Under the pieces are notes generated by a model. It made no database searches. It was not told the DNA's origin and was given only the letters and a program-made list of their open reading frames with translations. Positions 31,678 to 43,854 of a DNA stretch of 64,000 nt are shown here, piece by piece (position 1 is the first letter of the stretch; each line of letters begins with the position of its first letter). A program made the position numbers and the translations under genes. The stretch lies in the NCBI GenBank assembly GCA_022385755.1, contig MU278385.1, positions 20,976 to 84,975 on the forward strand, in the 5' to 3' direction. Origin of the DNA: Trametopsis cervina. Its lineage: Eukaryota > Basidiomycota > Agaricomycetes > Polyporales > Irpicaceae.

Positions 31678-32934
31678 ATGTCTACTGTGTACAGGGAGCA
31701 TGCTGATGATGAAGATATCTTGACAAGTGGTCAAGTTTCACCGGTCTGTGCGTTTGACCATGTTTCTCCTTTCGAAAAGGCACTCATACAGCACACAGCG
31801 GACTCCCAAGCTCGGAATCCTTTCATGCTTACAGTTGGCAATCTACCTCGCGCCCAGGGCTCAGTCGGCGAGCTTTCTGACTATGACAGAAAAGTCACAG
31901 AGTTCAATCAAAGGAACCCGCCCTCTAAACCCTACACTCAGGCTCGTATAGTAAGCTGGGCTGATCCGCACACCGCCAGAGACTCTCTAGGGGAAGAAGA
32001 CGAAGAGCAGCAGACAATCGGACCCAATCCTGTTGCGCAGCCTGTCTCGCAACGAGGATCACCTCAGGCAGAGTCTAGATGTGGCCATCTCCAGTTCCTC
32101 AAGAAGTGCCGCAGTTTCAGTGACGTTGATGCCTGCCGTGGTGCGCGCATTCTCTCACCAGAGAGGATGCGCATCGACGTCGAGCTGTGCGGGCAGTTCC
32201 TCATGATGCATCGCCGAGAGGAGCACCTTAACAATGTCATTGCCTGTCTCCAAGCACTCAACGAAACCCTTTCCACCTCCAACACATCTCTCCGTATACA
32301 CCACGCCTCGAAGCAAATCGATATCGAGGCCATCAACGCTCGCGCGGGCGTGCTGCAGGACATTGAAGCTGCAAGAGCCCATGCCGATGCCATAACACAA
32401 GAGACCAACGCTTTGGCCTACGAATCAGCACAATTTCTCGTTGATGACCTCTGGCACATGGCGGCAATACCGCGGCAGAAGGTCCTGGCTATGCGTGAAC
32501 GGGTTTTTGGCACTGGACGCAAACTACCTCAAGGGATTAATGGAGCTCATGGACAGTTCAATCGGATGCAATGGACGCTGGACGGCGGGTCCCGTGTTGT
32601 GGACGTTCATGGTCGTACAGAAAGTGAAGCGGACGAAGAAGTCGGACTGCCGTGGATCAGCCGTACATATCACGACGAAGATGAAGTAGACGTCGTTGAG
32701 CATGCTAACCTAAAGCCGACCTGGTTATTGCGATTCTTTAACTATTGGGGTAGCAAGTGGGGTGCCTCGAAGAGTGCACCTGATAAGAAAGAAGATGGGC
32801 CTCCGGAAGTAGGAGAGGAAGAGGAGGGGGAAGTCCAGAGGAAAGAGAGCGAGCAAATCAGGGGTGCATCTCAATCATGGCTCGCCTCAGGGCTGGAGCT
32901 TCGTACAGCTCTCGCCAGAAACAACACCGCTTGA
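31678..32934 (+). CDS. unknown protein with a central coiled-coil region
   Basis: A single uninterrupted frame of 418 codons from MSTVYREH (31678); an upstream in-frame ATG at 31579 would add 33 residues that lack protein-like conservation features. The N-terminal third is disordered. Residues from about 170 to 280 are strongly helical (RMRIDVELCGQFLMMHRREE, then ASKQIDIEAINARAGVLQDI), compatible with a coiled coil. A tryptophan-containing segment (WLLRFFNYWGSKWG) lies near residue 345, followed by an acidic tail. I do not recognise a family. The absence of introns is unusual among its neighbours. Confidence 0.6.
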   Translation: MSTVYREHADDEDILTSGQVSPVCAFDHVSPFEKALIQHTADSQARNPFMLTVGNLPRAQGSVGELSDYDRKVTEFNQRNPPSKPYTQARIVSWADPHTARDSLGEEDEEQQTIGPNPVAQPVSQRGSPQAESRCGHLQFLKKCRSFSDVDACRGARILSPERMRIDVELCGQFLMMHRREEHLNNVIACLQALNETLSTSNTSLRIHHASKQIDIEAINARAGVLQDIEAARAHADAITQETNALAYESAQFLVDDLWHMAAIPRQKVLAMRERVFGTGRKLPQGINGAHGQFNRMQWTLDGGSRVVDVHGRTESEADEEVGLPWISRTYHDEDEVDVVEHANLKPTWLLRFFNYWGSKWGASKSAPDKKEDGPPEVGEEEEGEVQRKESEQIRGASQSWLASGLELRTALARNNTA

Positions 32935-33350
32935 TTGTCTGTGACTATGTCAGCTATGTACGATTGTGGGTAGGCGATTACTGTTACAATCAATATTAGT
33001 ACATAGAAGTGAGCATGGAGAGACGGCGACTAAGCATTTGTAGTATGGGAGCCAATCAGTGTGCACATCTGCATTCTCCCCGGAGTAAGCCCTTACGCAT
33101 CCAATCCTCGCCTTCCGCAGGCATATGTAGTAGATCTGATTGAGGTCTGGAACGCCTCATAGCCACACACTGCTCCGACTATCCGACGGCCGATTCCTTC
33201 CGGGGCACATAAATCTGGACTCAAGTGTGGACGCCATGCAACTTCCATCCGTACTCTCACTACTTCACCACCTGCCTGAGGACTGTAGGCAGTAGCAGGG
33301 CAACATCCAATCGTTTTAGAAACACCATACCATAGCAAACTCTGCCCGCC
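32935..33350. other. intergenic region, no gene seen
   Basis: This holds the 3' flank of the coiled-coil gene and the 5' flank of the small membrane protein gene. Open frames here show no protein features. Confidence 0.4.
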
Positions 33351-33611
33351 ATGGTCCTCGGTCCGCGCGCACGCATGCTCTTACCGTACTTCAACTTTGC
33401 GATCGCTACTGTTGCGCTGGGCTTCCAGACGACTATGCTGTACCCATGGCACCACCAGCTCGACAATGAATTTAAGAAACTCAAAGAGGAGCAGGGTCGA
33501 ATGCTGCGGGAGCTACATGATGCGAAGCTGCAGAGGTTTTCGGAGGTTGAAGGGAGAGTGATTGGTATTGAGCGCAAGCTGGCGGAAGGACTGCTGCGGA
33601 AGACGGGGTGA
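33351..33611 (+). CDS. small single-pass membrane protein with coiled coil
   Basis: An 86-codon frame reads MVLGPRARMLLPYFN and continues through a hydrophobic segment (about residues 10-32, ending TTMLYPWHH) and a charged helix (about 38-80) with heptad-like spacing (FKKLKEEQGRMLRELHDAK). This is one predicted membrane helix and one coiled coil. The pattern suggests a small organelle membrane protein, possibly mitochondrial, but I cannot name it. A GT directly before the stop (GGGGTGAGG) leaves open a further 3' exon. Confidence 0.55.
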   Translation: MVLGPRARMLLPYFNFAIATVALGFQTTMLYPWHHQLDNEFKKLKEEQGRMLRELHDAKLQRFSEVEGRVIGIERKLAEGLLRKTG

Positions 33612-33930
33612 GGCGTCGTTGAGTGGGCATACGGCGTCGGCAACCATAGATGGTAAGAGATACGCATCTCAATCATGTTCGCATACTAGTGTCTCACAAT
33701 TTAACAGACTACAGTATTACATCCTCTATTATCCGCTATCATAATCAACCTGTCCGCGGATAGTTACCCAACACGAACATCATGTTACTAAAGTGCCGGG
33801 GCGTAGGTAGCATCCGCTGCGATATCAGCCGGGACAGGTCAATTATTAGCCGTGAAGGTGTATTGAACAAACCACTGGCATCGATGCTCGTACATTAGGA
33901 TATATTGATAAGATGCGCATTACCACCACA
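33612..33930. other. convergent 3' flanks, no gene seen
   Basis: About 320 bp lie between the stop of the small membrane protein gene and the stop of the CCDC47-like gene. Only untranslated sequence is seen. Confidence 0.4.
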
Positions 33931-35427
33931 TTAACGAGCCTTCATTTTGCCTTGAGTCTTACGAAGCGTGCGCTTCCTATCTCGCTCCAGTTGCTAGAAT
34001 ACCGATTCAGCTCGTCAGTATTCTGCATTGGCATGCGAACGGTCCAACGGTGTTACGAACCTTCTTTTGTTCTGCTGCGCTGAGCTTGGACAAGCGTTCC
34101 TCCTCCGCTTTCTTCCTCGCAGCAGCCTTTTCAGCTTCAGCCTCCTCCCTCTCCTCCCTGCCAGCATCTTCCTTGATCTGCTTTTCGACCTTTTCCCTAA
34201 TCGCCTTAACCTTGATCTTCGTCTCAGGTCTCAAGCTTTGCGCCAAACCAGCGCCCTTCTGCCCGGGTCCTTTGCCGATACCCCATCCACCTGCGCCGGC
34301 GATGACGTCAGCCAATTGGAAGAAGGCAGTTACGAGGGGCAGAGTCGCTCGAGCGTCGGATGCAGGCGGAACGGCCAGTGAGAGAATGAGGTGTTTCTTC
34401 CGTTTGTCAGCAGGAACAGGTACCGAAGGACGTGTGCGAGGCTGGTCGGTGAGAGACAGAGAACGGAAGTAGGAGAGGACACCTGGCTCGGAGAGAAGGG
34501 AAGGGAGCGAGAGAGGACCATGCTGCTTGAGCAGGTTGTCCGTGATGTCCGCAAATTCTGCGGTGAGATAGTGAATACGCTGGTACAGAAGTGGCTTCAA
34601 ACTGCTTGATGCTCACCAGACATGACAGAGACAGCAGGGGGGAGGTTAGAGGACTCAGTGGTCCGGGTGAAGCTCTGCTCAAGTCGTCAGTCTCCGTCGT
34701 GTATAAAAGGCGGAGGTCTTACCAGGTCCCAGCGACGTTCTCGGATGTCCTTCATCTCAGACTTGGATACAATGGCCCATATACAGTCTGGAACATTCGC
34801 ACTATCTTGAAACGTGATGTCCAGCTCCAGCTCATCGACGTAGCTTAGGTCCAGCTCTATCATACCGCGTACGACTTGGTATGCATACTGAGCAAAATCG
34901 TGGCGAGGGCGAAGGGCTAAGGTGGTGTGCAAGGAGGCAGCCGCACGTCTTCCGGTAGAGAACGCAAAGTAGTCGGAGTGACCGTCTGCAAGACAGAGTG
35001 CTCAGTTTTGCACATGTCAGTGCGACGCTGGGAGAGGATACGAACCTGGCGTCAGGACCCCTGGCCGCGAGAACTGCTCCTCATAGAGTGGGGAATGAGT
35101 ATCAAACCTAGGGAAGCGAATGAGTACTGGAATGTGTAAAACTAGACTATGACACACCAAGTGTTTGCTCGCTTCGCGTTGGATCTCTTGCCAATGAAGT
35201 ACCATGCAACATAGAGCAACACCGCAGCTACGTAGTACAATTCTGTCTGGAACACTATGCCACCATGAGTTCAGTTCACGTTGGCAAAGGCCAGCGAATG
35301 ACCTACATGCTGGACGAAACGTGAACATCTTCCACCTGAACTCCAGACCATCGTAGTCAGGGTCGACGACGACGGGCGGTGGGGTTATGACCGACAAAAT
35401 CTTGGACAGAGCAAAGGGGCTGGACAT
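33931..35427 (-). CDS. CCDC47-like ER membrane protein (DUF1682/PAT complex)
   Basis: Read on the minus strand from MSSPFALSKILSV. The first exon is followed by a membrane helix (TELYYVAAVLLYVAWYFIGK), then SNAKRANTWFDTHSPLYEEQ, a luminal or cytosolic alpha/beta domain (VVRGMIELDLSYVDELELDI), and a C-terminal Lys/Glu/Arg-rich coiled region (KIKVKAIREKVEKQIKED). It ends QLERDRKRTLRKTQGKMKAR, recovered through a GTTCGT...CTAG intron. This order and the ending are those of CCDC47 (DUF1682), which in animals binds calcium and, with Asterix, forms the PAT chaperone that helps multi-pass membrane proteins insert at the ER. At least five introns are present. The start MSSPF is preferred over an upstream ATG at 35451. 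Confidence 0.8.
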
Positions 35428-35829
35428 GGTGGCCGGCTGGTGCGACGTCAAAGACAGGAGACGCGACGAGGAAAGGAGGTGTGAACCGGCCCTGGACTGG
35501 GGTGCGACGGGCGCCTATTAATATTGCGCGCGGCTCATCTCAAAATGGTGTGAAGCTTGTAAAAAGCAAGTTCCCAGAGAGCTTGTTGCGCTAACAGCTG
35601 ACATAAACCAGTTCTGTGTTGCCCGGTGCGGATGTATTTCCTCCTGAACATACCAAGGGGTCGTTGTACATTCGCCTAGCCACTTACTTCGACCACAGGT
35701 TTGCTTAAGATGCAGTGCAATCCAAAGAACTCACTGACGTTCGCCCGCAGATACCCATAGACTCAACAGGTTGCATACCTACGTATTTCGAATATACAGC
35801 TGTAGCTTCGCCGGATACACACCAACACA
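35428..35829. promoter_or_regulatory. divergent promoter region of the CCDC47-like gene and the 150-aa protein gene
   Basis: About 400 bp lie between two start codons on opposite strands. No gene or clear motif is visible. Confidence 0.35.
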
Positions 35830-36349
35830 ATGAGCAACGCACCCCGCGCAAGGGTATGTGCAGACTCCGCCCGTTCGCTGAGAGTGAACGAGTAGGTTGA
35901 CAGACCTGACCTCACCTCAGGAGACCAATGCCGTGCCTGGCGACGAACAGCCACAGACAAACTATGGTGCATTCGTAACGAAAGTAGTCGCCCATATGAC
36001 AAGAACGTCGGGGTCGATGGACCAGCAAGTATTGCAACGGTGCCTGGGCCTCGCCTCGTCGTACTTAGTGACAGATACAACCATGAATCCAGACTCGGGC
36101 CTCGTGTCGTGGCAACATGGGTTCAACAGGCTGGTTGATGTGATTGTCGCCCTGAACGCCAGAGGGGAGCTGCAAGTAGAGACGGTCAGCGCGGCCAGCA
36201 AGGCATGCTCTGAATGCTGGAGCGTCGCCGGCACATGGCGGGAGGTAGAGATCAGTCGCGAGGGAGTGAGGGACATTGCCAAACGGCTGAAGAGTATCCT
36301 TGACGAGAATGGACGAACGTACAATGGTGAACGGATATATGTACCTTGA
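35830..36349 (+). CDS. unknown helical protein, 150 aa
   Basis: A tiny first exon (MSNAPRAR, 35830-35853) joins in phase 0 to 35921-36349 through a GTATGT...CTCAG intron of 67 nt. The body is helical, with QQVLQRCLGLASSYL, then SWQHGFNRLVDVIVALNARG, then TVSAASKACSECWSVAGTW, and it ends GERIYVP. Three cysteines cluster near residues 106-109 and upstream. I believe similar proteins occur across Agaricomycetes but know no function for them. Confidence 0.65.
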
Positions 36350-36699
36350 CACCGCAGAGGGTGTGGCGTTCGCCAGCACACTGCTTGCGGGGCGGGAGCT
36401 CGTTCGGTAGATGGTGGTGGTCGGAGAGCAGGAGCAGAATATCCTGCTGTTTCATTAATGCGTGTATTATTATTTACTGGACGGTAATTGACGTGTCTGC
36501 CCTGCGCGCGATGAGCCCGCCTCTGGACGCAACAGATCTCAGCATGTCAACAGGCGCCAGATGATTAGTGTAGGCGCCAGGACATTCAGCACATCGCGAA
36601 ACCCGCCGTGCTTCTCACCTCATCGCCAGTGTGGCTGCGAATATATACCACATCTCCAACATGTAACTAACCTCACAAACTTTTCTTTGCACGCCCATC
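36350..36699. other. intergenic region, no gene seen
   Basis: A short direct repeat of AGGCGCCAG near 36550-36575 is the only structure noticed. The region is the 3' flank of the 150-aa protein gene and the promoter of the rhodanese-like gene. Confidence 0.35.
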
Positions 36700-37219
36700 A
36701 TGCCTGAGCATGCAACTCTTCAACAGTGGGCGGAGAAGGTCCCGGACTGGGCGCGCCCGCTCCCTCATCCCAAGAGCAGCCCTGCTCACATCGAGCCATC
36801 GGATGTAGCAGACCTGATTCGCACCAAGATCCCAGGCGTCGACTTTATTGTCGTCGACACTAGACGACAAGACTGGGAAGTACGTATCTCTGACCTCTCG
36901 TGCACGATCCGGTTTGGTGCTCATAGCATCTATCCATCAGGCAAGTTTCGTGCGCACAGCGATCAACCTCCCCGCCCAGTCTTTTCACCAAACCCTACCC
37001 ACCGTTCTACCATTGCTGAAGAATGTACCGTTGGTTATATTCTACTGCAACGCGTGTACCCTTGTCTCCCGGGGCTCACGCACAGCATCATGGTATCAGG
37101 ATGCCGTCGATGCAGCCGGGATCACCACAAGCGAAGCAAGGATCCTCACCGGAGGGGTCAGAGGCTGGGTAGCTTCTTATGGTGAAGATGATGGTCTTAC
37201 AGTAAAAATATTGAGCTGA
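36700..37219 (+). CDS. rhodanese/Cdc25-like domain protein
   Basis: Two exons (36700-36879, 36941-37219) give 152 aa. The fold pattern is that of single-domain rhodanese/Cdc25 proteins: IEPSDVADLIRTKIPGVDFI, VVDTRRQDWE, then FVRTAINLPAQSF, then the active-site strand LVIFYCNAC, and near the end ARILTGGVRGWVASYG. Relatives include yeast Ych1 and Acr2-type phosphatases and arsenate reductases. The loop after the strand reads CNACTLVSRGSR, which is longer than the usual Cys-x5-Arg loop, so catalytic activity is uncertain. The intron acceptor at 36940 was chosen because it restores the usual order of strand, FVRTAINLP and loop. Confidence 0.75.
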
Positions 37220-37444
37220 ACGCGCACATCGCGAACGAGTGAGAATATATCCTTGTGACTGATGGGAGGAAAAGCCAGTTAAAAAAAAATAAGAATTACG
37301 TGCCTTGTGAACGCTCGCCAGCCTTATCGATTGTGCCCAAAACAACTGGCCATACTTTTACATTTAGAGATTCCTGGTTTACATACAATCGTACGCTGAC
37401 GTTTAGACTCGTTGACCCAGCCCATGTATTCTATGGCGCACCCA

Positions 37445-40400
37445 CTAGTGCAAGCTCTGAAGCCTCTCCAGAATCTCTTCAACCTCCTTCTTCTCTACAC
37501 CTACCCACTCCGCCCGATGCTTGCCCTTCAGTAACTGATCGGGCGATGAATGCGTGAGGAATTGCTCCAAGAAGTCTCCGTCCAAGAAGCCATACGACGG
37601 TTCTCCATCGCTAATTCCTCTCGAGCTAGATGGTGCACGCCATCTGTTCCGTAGTTATCAGGGCATGTTTGGCATGTACAACTACGTGGGACGTACTTTG
37701 TGTGATTGACCTCGCCCGGCCCAACAATAGCCGCTGCCATATTTCGCTGCAATGATGTCAACTGTAGTGCAACATCGTCTGCCACATGAAGCACAACCCC
37801 AATCCTTCCAGAGGAGGTGAAGAAGATATGCTCAGGTTCAAAGACACGCGACTCATGAGAGTCCTGGATGCTCAGCCCGCCAGTGATGAACTTTGTCACG
37901 TTCTCGCCGATATGATAGTGCCCGTCGCGTTCGAGCCGCTTGCGGCCCTCGACTTCCTGAATCCGCAAAGTGAACAGGTTGCAGTCGAGCTGCATGCAAC
38001 GATAAGACCGTCAGAGACAACGAGTGGATCATAATATAGTCTCGTAAAACGCACGTTAGCCCCAATAACCCCTTCGTTCCTGGTGGACTCAATAGTATTG
38101 GGCCAAAGTGGAGCATAGTCCCTAGCCAAGGTTTGCAGCTCTCGTCCATGTACCTTGAGCACAGAGACAGAGCTGACACTATCTCCCACAATGAGGTTAT
38201 CTCCACGCGCCACTAGACTTGTGACACAGTAGTTATGGTTCCACCGCGCGACTCGTGAAAACTTTACAGTTTCGTCTTCACGGATTATGTGATACAAATC
38301 AACCTAGAAGTTATATTCATTAGTATATCGATCTAGAAGAAGCACAAGACTTGCAGATGTGTTGACGGCAGTAGCAATCAAGCCGTTGACCGTCGTAATC
38401 GCATATACACATCCATCTGTTTGCTCCGTGGCGATCAACTTCAAATCGCGTTCGGGTCCATCCACGTCGAACAACATCAACCGGCCCAGTGACGGCTCAA
38501 ATTCTCCAAGTTGCATGCGTACTGTGCCTACGCAGAAAGCGCCCTGGGCGGATATGCCTGCCCCCGATAGAGATAGCACAGATACTATCTGTTCGTCAGT
38601 CTCACATTCAAACTGCCTCAGTCCTGTATTTTTATTAATTTTGCAATGCGACAACATGATAATAAGTAATAAGACTTACGAGTGAATGATGTCGAGTCGA
38701 TGAGATTGAACGTGTTGTTGCTGGGACTCGTCTCTCCTATACGGTAAGGTATCGCATCCGCACACGCCACTCCGAATATGTTGTGTTCAGAGTGATGAGC
38801 AATGCGGCGTGGGATCTCAAGTCCCAATGGTATCTGAATAGGCGATACGTGAGATAAATAGGTGTTTTTCCCGACTGGGCACTCACTGAACGAATCTGCA
38901 TCTTATCTATCCCACGTATCTGTCCAATAACCAGAGACGAAGATGTGGCCAATATCAGGCATGAGGAGAACTGAGCTGTGTTCAGATTTGCTCCAACAGT
39001 AACGTCCTAACAAAGGAAGGAACGTTAGCAATCATGCAGCTTGTCGCAACATCTTCCTACCTTCAACATCACAGATGATTGACACAGTCGCTGTCTCTCC
39101 CAGTAAAACACCGCTGCTCGGCTCCCATTGGCAAAGACATTTCTTTTCCCGTCGACTACGGTTACACTAAGTGCCACAGGGATAGATCCCAGGGGGAAGA
39201 ATTTGAGATCCTTTAGCTCTTTCTCTTGAAAGCTCATCGTTGTCACGCTACCATCAGCAAGTCCAGCGACCACATACGGCCGGAAGTCTGCGTCCTTGGA
39301 CTTCTTGCCTTGGCCAAAGTTATGCAAGACAACGGAGCGGACAATAGCTGGCAGTGGTGGGCTGTCACAGAAAGGCGCAAGGTAGCTTTGTTCGTCTTTC
39401 AAGGAGAGCAGTTGAATTGTGCTAGATTCCCAGAATGCAACCGCAATGTACAATGCGAACTTCTTGGTAGGATCCAGAGGTGTGCATGAGAGTGCAGAAA
39501 TTTCTTTTCCGGGAAATTCGCGTGTCCTGTAGAGTGTGTGGTGAGAACTACACAGTAGACGATACATAGGCACGCATACTTCTTATGCTCCAGTTGGCCG
39601 TTAAATCCAAAGTTTAGCACCACTACCGACCCGCCACTCAACGCAACGACGAATTGACTGGCGTTCAAATCTGCCGCAACAATTTCGGGGCCGCGTCGGC
39701 TGGCTCCTCTGTCGGGGACCCAGCCAGTACCAATGCGATTGAATATTCGGAGGATGGTATCGTATTCGAGTAAGTTGACACCTTTGGGTGTTACTTGGAT
39801 TATATAGGCAGAATTGACGTATGATGAGACAAGTGCACCTGCGGGGTCTGCCTTCTGTACCCTTCGTGGAATGTTGGCCAATGCAAGTGTAGGCTGGTCC
39901 ACGTCGAAACCCGCGGATGCCTTGTCGATATGAGTGAACGTATCGCGGCCATCTATACGAAGAAGATGAGAGCCATGGAGAGTCGAGACCAGTATATGTG
40001 TGTCGATTCTAAAATGAAGTCAGCCCACAGACTCTACGGAACAGCGTCTCCACTCACTGATCATCATAGGAGTTACGAATGGGAAATATTTTTATGACGT
40101 TCGGAATATCCTTGAGGGCAGTGAGTTCATGGAAGTCCGCACCAGTGCGGACGACGTTAAGAGCACCTGTGTTTGCGTGACCTGAGCACGTAAAAATTTG
40201 TGGCTGATCACAAAGTAAATAAGCTTTACGATGCACAAGCTGAGCGTTGACTCTGGACATACCTGACCGCTTTGGTCTGTATCTGCCATGACAGCATCGG
40301 TAATAGGAGCAATGTTACGGATCTGATCAAGAACTTCGATGTGCGTTCCCTTCAGGGCTATTATTTTGCCACTTTTTCCAGATCGCTTGCTCTCATCGCC

Positions 40401-41874
40401 CTCCATCTCGATATCTTCGTCTTCGTATGGAGAAGTGCTCCGTGGGACCTCAGAAAGGGAGCTGGGAGAAACTACAGAGATATTGCTCGGGATGGGGAGC
40501 GTATCCTCGTCCAACCTGCTTTGGGCTGTAGGGTGTATTCGGATGACCTGGGAATCCCCTGTGTGTGATCCTACAAACAGGACCTGGGAAGATAGATAGG
40601 AGAGTGTTGTCGGTGCTGAGATCTATCCATATCGTTGTCAGGGATTCGATTAAGCGGGTCTTACATAACGTACCTCTCCTAATGGGAGCAGAACAAGCTC
40701 AGGCTTGCTGGTGATCGTGAGGAGACCGAGACGTCCAAACATATCTCCCACAAAGAATCGTCTTCCATCATCATCTGCGGGACACCAAGCTGTCACTTCT
40801 CCCCATGGCCATTTCACTGTGGCACGCGACTTGACCCTCTTTGCCTCTCTTTCTTTCTCTTTCTGCTTCGCTTGACGCTGATTCTTTTCCGAGCCGCTGT
40901 TCTGCCTCTGCTGCTGCCGTTTTTCTTTACCCTTCTCGTGTTTTTGCTCTGCATCCGTTGCAGCTTCGACAAAAATAACTTTCCGCCCTCCAAGTACGAG
41001 CACGCCACCGAGACATTGTGTTTCCTGTTTTCCAGAGGCTGTCGAAGGATCCAGGGAGAAGGATGGCACTGGAACAAGGATAGGTTGGTTTTCAACGTCC
41101 GGGAACGAACTGGAGGGTAGAACAGCTCGTTGCAGCCATAATGAGGGAATGGTTGAGAGTTCCTGGCTTTCGATGTCTAGATCTCGTGCCAGTAACTGAA
41201 CGCGCTGTAAGTGATCAATGTGAAGGATGGCGAGAGTATAAGTCTCCGTGTTCGTCTCCATAAAACTCAACGAGAGTAGATTGAGCTCCGGGATACTGTA
41301 TGAATACGCTTCAGCGGTGCGTTATTGAGAGAGTAAAGGCCACAAACATGACATCGAAATCCTTTCGGACTTTCCCTTTATCGAAATACAACACTTTCAG
41401 TTTGCCGATGTAACAACTTGTGACGGCGACTTCGCCGAATGTAGTGGTGACGATGTTGGTGAAGAATTCTGCGGCGCGTGAATGGCGGTCATACAGATCC
41501 GCCGACCAAGTTGTGCTCAGTGCAGGAGATACCGGGCCAGAAGTGTACTCTAGCAAAAGCAATTTGGGGTGCGGATGGTCGAGCAATACCAGTAGGTTAG
41601 AGACAGTCGGATCCTTATGTCACGTCAGAATTAGTAAAGCCCTTGCTCCATTGCTTGAAGCACGCACCTCCCCTGGAATGGCCTTGATAGAGAGCACTCG
41701 CCCCCATATCTCCAAGCTGCATGCGGGATCGAGTCCTTCTGGGGTGATCGAGGATACCTCTATGCGATTGGCCTTGGCTACGACGAGGTGGCCTAGCTCT
41801 GAATCAGATGTAAGAGAGCATTTGAGCGAGCTGGTGACAGAGGACGGCTGGTGAAACGTCGAGACGACCTTCAT
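37445..41874 (-). CDS. DDB1: DDB1 homologue (UV-damaged DNA-binding protein 1, CUL4 adaptor)
   Basis: A long multi-exon gene with WD40-like beta-propeller repeats and a CPSF_A C-terminal domain. The N-terminus MKVVSTFHQPSSV is followed by LVVAKANRIEVSSITPEGLD, the family's opening pattern. Mid-gene exons include FFVGDMFGRLGLLTI, PQIFTCSGHANTGALNVVR, YIAVAFWESSTIQLLSL and GGSVVVLNFGFNG. The C-terminus shows GRLMLFDVDGPERDL, FSRVARWNHNYCVTSLV, NLFTLRIQEVEGRKRLERDG and finally GFLDGDFLEQFL to ERLQSLH. The CPSF_A ending with GFLDGDFLEQFL matches DDB1 rather than Rse1 or Cft1. DDB1 links substrate receptors to the CUL4 ubiquitin ligase and acts in nucleotide-excision repair. At least ten short introns are present; exact joins were not all resolved. 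An upstream in-frame ATG at 41895 is possible. It faces the acyl-CoA dehydrogenase gene. Confidence 0.85.
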
Positions 41875-42104
41875 GGCCGCGAAATGAGTGATCACAAGCG
41901 ACAGTAGGCTGTCGGCAGCTTAATGATCTGCCGTCATGGATCTCACGTGGAATCTCGGCGGACGGCAAATACCTGCAAATTCGTTTGGCAGCTGATTCTT
42001 CCAGCGCCTTTCCCCAGACTTGGATCCGACTGGCATAAATCGTGCTCAGTGTTTCGTCCCAATTACCTTGTAATCATCCTTTCTTCCTTTCACTACAGTG
42101 CATC
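41875..42104. promoter_or_regulatory. short divergent promoter between DDB1 and the acyl-CoA dehydrogenase gene
   Basis: About 230 bp separate two head-to-head start codons. A pyrimidine-rich stretch (CATCCTTTCTTCCTTTCACT) lies just upstream of the dehydrogenase ATG, as is common for fungal transcription starts. Confidence 0.45.
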
Positions 42105-43769
42105 ATGCTTCGTGCAACGTCGAAAGCTGCTACCGCAGCGTTACGCACCAGGGGTACTCCGGCCATACAAGCGACGAGGTTTGTTTCTGCTATCGTGCTA
42201 CCTGTTCTCCTCAACCCGCTAAGCAATGACCGTTTTGACAGGAGGTGCTTCTCTACTACAAGAATTGCCGCGTCGGAGTCTGGCTTGAATTCCTTAGACA
42301 CCTTTACCGACGAAGAACAAATGCTCCGCGAGACAGGTGCGTTAGCACTCACTCTCCTCACGACTCCCTAAGTAAGCTCATCTTCCGCAGTTCAGCGGTT
42401 CGCCCAAGATGTCGTGGCTCCAAAGGTGCGGGAAATGGACGAAAATGAGATGATGGACCCAGCAGTCATCAAGGGGCTGTTTGAGCAAGGAGTACGTCCG
42501 GTTGCGCAGCCTTCAATTTTAGACACTGAACCTGTGTATCAAGTTGATGGGTATAGAGACCAGCGCGGAACTCGGGGGATCCGAGTTTTCGTTTACGTCT
42601 GCTATTATTGCTATTGAGGAGCTGGCTAAAGTTGACCCGTCTGTCTCCGTCATGTGCGATGTTCACAACACGCTCGTCAACACAGTTATACGGAAGTACG
42701 GGACTACGGAGCAGCAAGAGAAATGGCTACCGGAACTCGCGACATCGAAGGTAGCCATCCTTCCCCCTAGTACGACGTTATTCATAATGAGACTGTGCAG
42801 CTCGGTAGTTTTTGTCTCTCTGAACCTGCCTCCGGGTCAGATGCATTCGCCCTTCAAACGCGAGCCAAGAAGGACGGCAGCCACTGGGTACTAAATGGGT
42901 CGAAGATGTGGATTACAAACTCCCATGAAGCCGAAATCTTCTTAATATTTGCAAATGTCGAACCAAGTAAAGGCTACAAGGGTATCACATGTTTCATTGC
43001 CACCAAGGACATGGGTGTTCAGATTGCGAAGAAGGAGCAAAAGCTTGGTATCCGTGCTTCTTCGACGTGCACCCTCAATTTCGACGACCTGAAGATTCCG
43101 GAGGAGAATGTTCTTGGAGAGGTCGGCAAGGGTTATAAAGTTGGTCGTCATCCACCTGATGGTTCGATATCGACGCTATTGACTGTTCCTTCTCTTACAG
43201 ATTGCAATTGAAATTCTTAACGAAGGTGAATACACCTGCGCGTGACAGGTTCGCGAGCATATGCTCACTCGATTATAGGACGCATTGGTATTGCCGCACA
43301 GATGCTTGGCCTTGCTCAGGGAGCATTTGACAAGGCTGTCCCATACACATATGAGCGCAAGCAATTCGGCCAACCAGTCGGCACGTTCCAAGGCATGTCA
43401 TTCCAAATAGCGCAAGCTGCCGTAGATATAGAAGCCGCTCGACTTCTCACCTACAATGCCGCACGACGGAAAGACGAAGGCCGGGATTTCACGAAGGAGG
43501 CGGCTATGGCAAAGTATCATGCCAGCGTTGTAGCACAGCGTGTATCAGGGTCCGCGATCGAATGGGCCGGTGGTGTCGGCTTCACGCGCGAGACAGGCAT
43601 TGAGAAGTTCTGGAGAGATTCCAAGATTGTGAGTGGTGTCCATTTCATTTCTTTTATGTTAGTTAATATAGCTCTAACACAAATACCATGATAGGGTGCT
43701 ATCTACGAAGGGACGTCGAATATACAGCTACAGACAATTGCTAAGTTCATCCAGAAGCAATACTCATAA
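42105..43769 (+). CDS. mitochondrial short/branched-chain acyl-CoA dehydrogenase
   Basis: Oxidises 2-methyl-branched or short acyl-CoAs using FAD and passes electrons to ETF; expected in the mitochondrial matrix for isoleucine or valine breakdown. The N-terminus [16 protein letters not shown] with [12 protein letters not shown] looks like a targeting presequence. Family marks: [33 protein letters not shown] (FAD loop), [53 protein letters not shown], and the C-terminal [17 protein letters not shown] carrying the catalytic Glu. The order and the EGTSNIQL motif fit the ACADSB branch. At least six introns; the first exons join at 42178/42242, 42336/42391 and 42491. The stop is at 43767-43769. 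Confidence 0.9.
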
Positions 43770-43854
43770 ATGGCTAGTATCCCGAGCAATATTACCGCTG
43801 CATAGCTATCACGGTGCTACCTACACCAGCTGGATTTTGATATATTCAGTGATG

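Noticed and set aside
37445..41874. Identification of the minus-strand propeller gene as Rse1 or Cft1/CPSF160
   Set aside because: The opening LVVAKANRIEVSSITPEGL and the ending GFLDGDFLEQFL fit DDB1; the other families differ at both ends.
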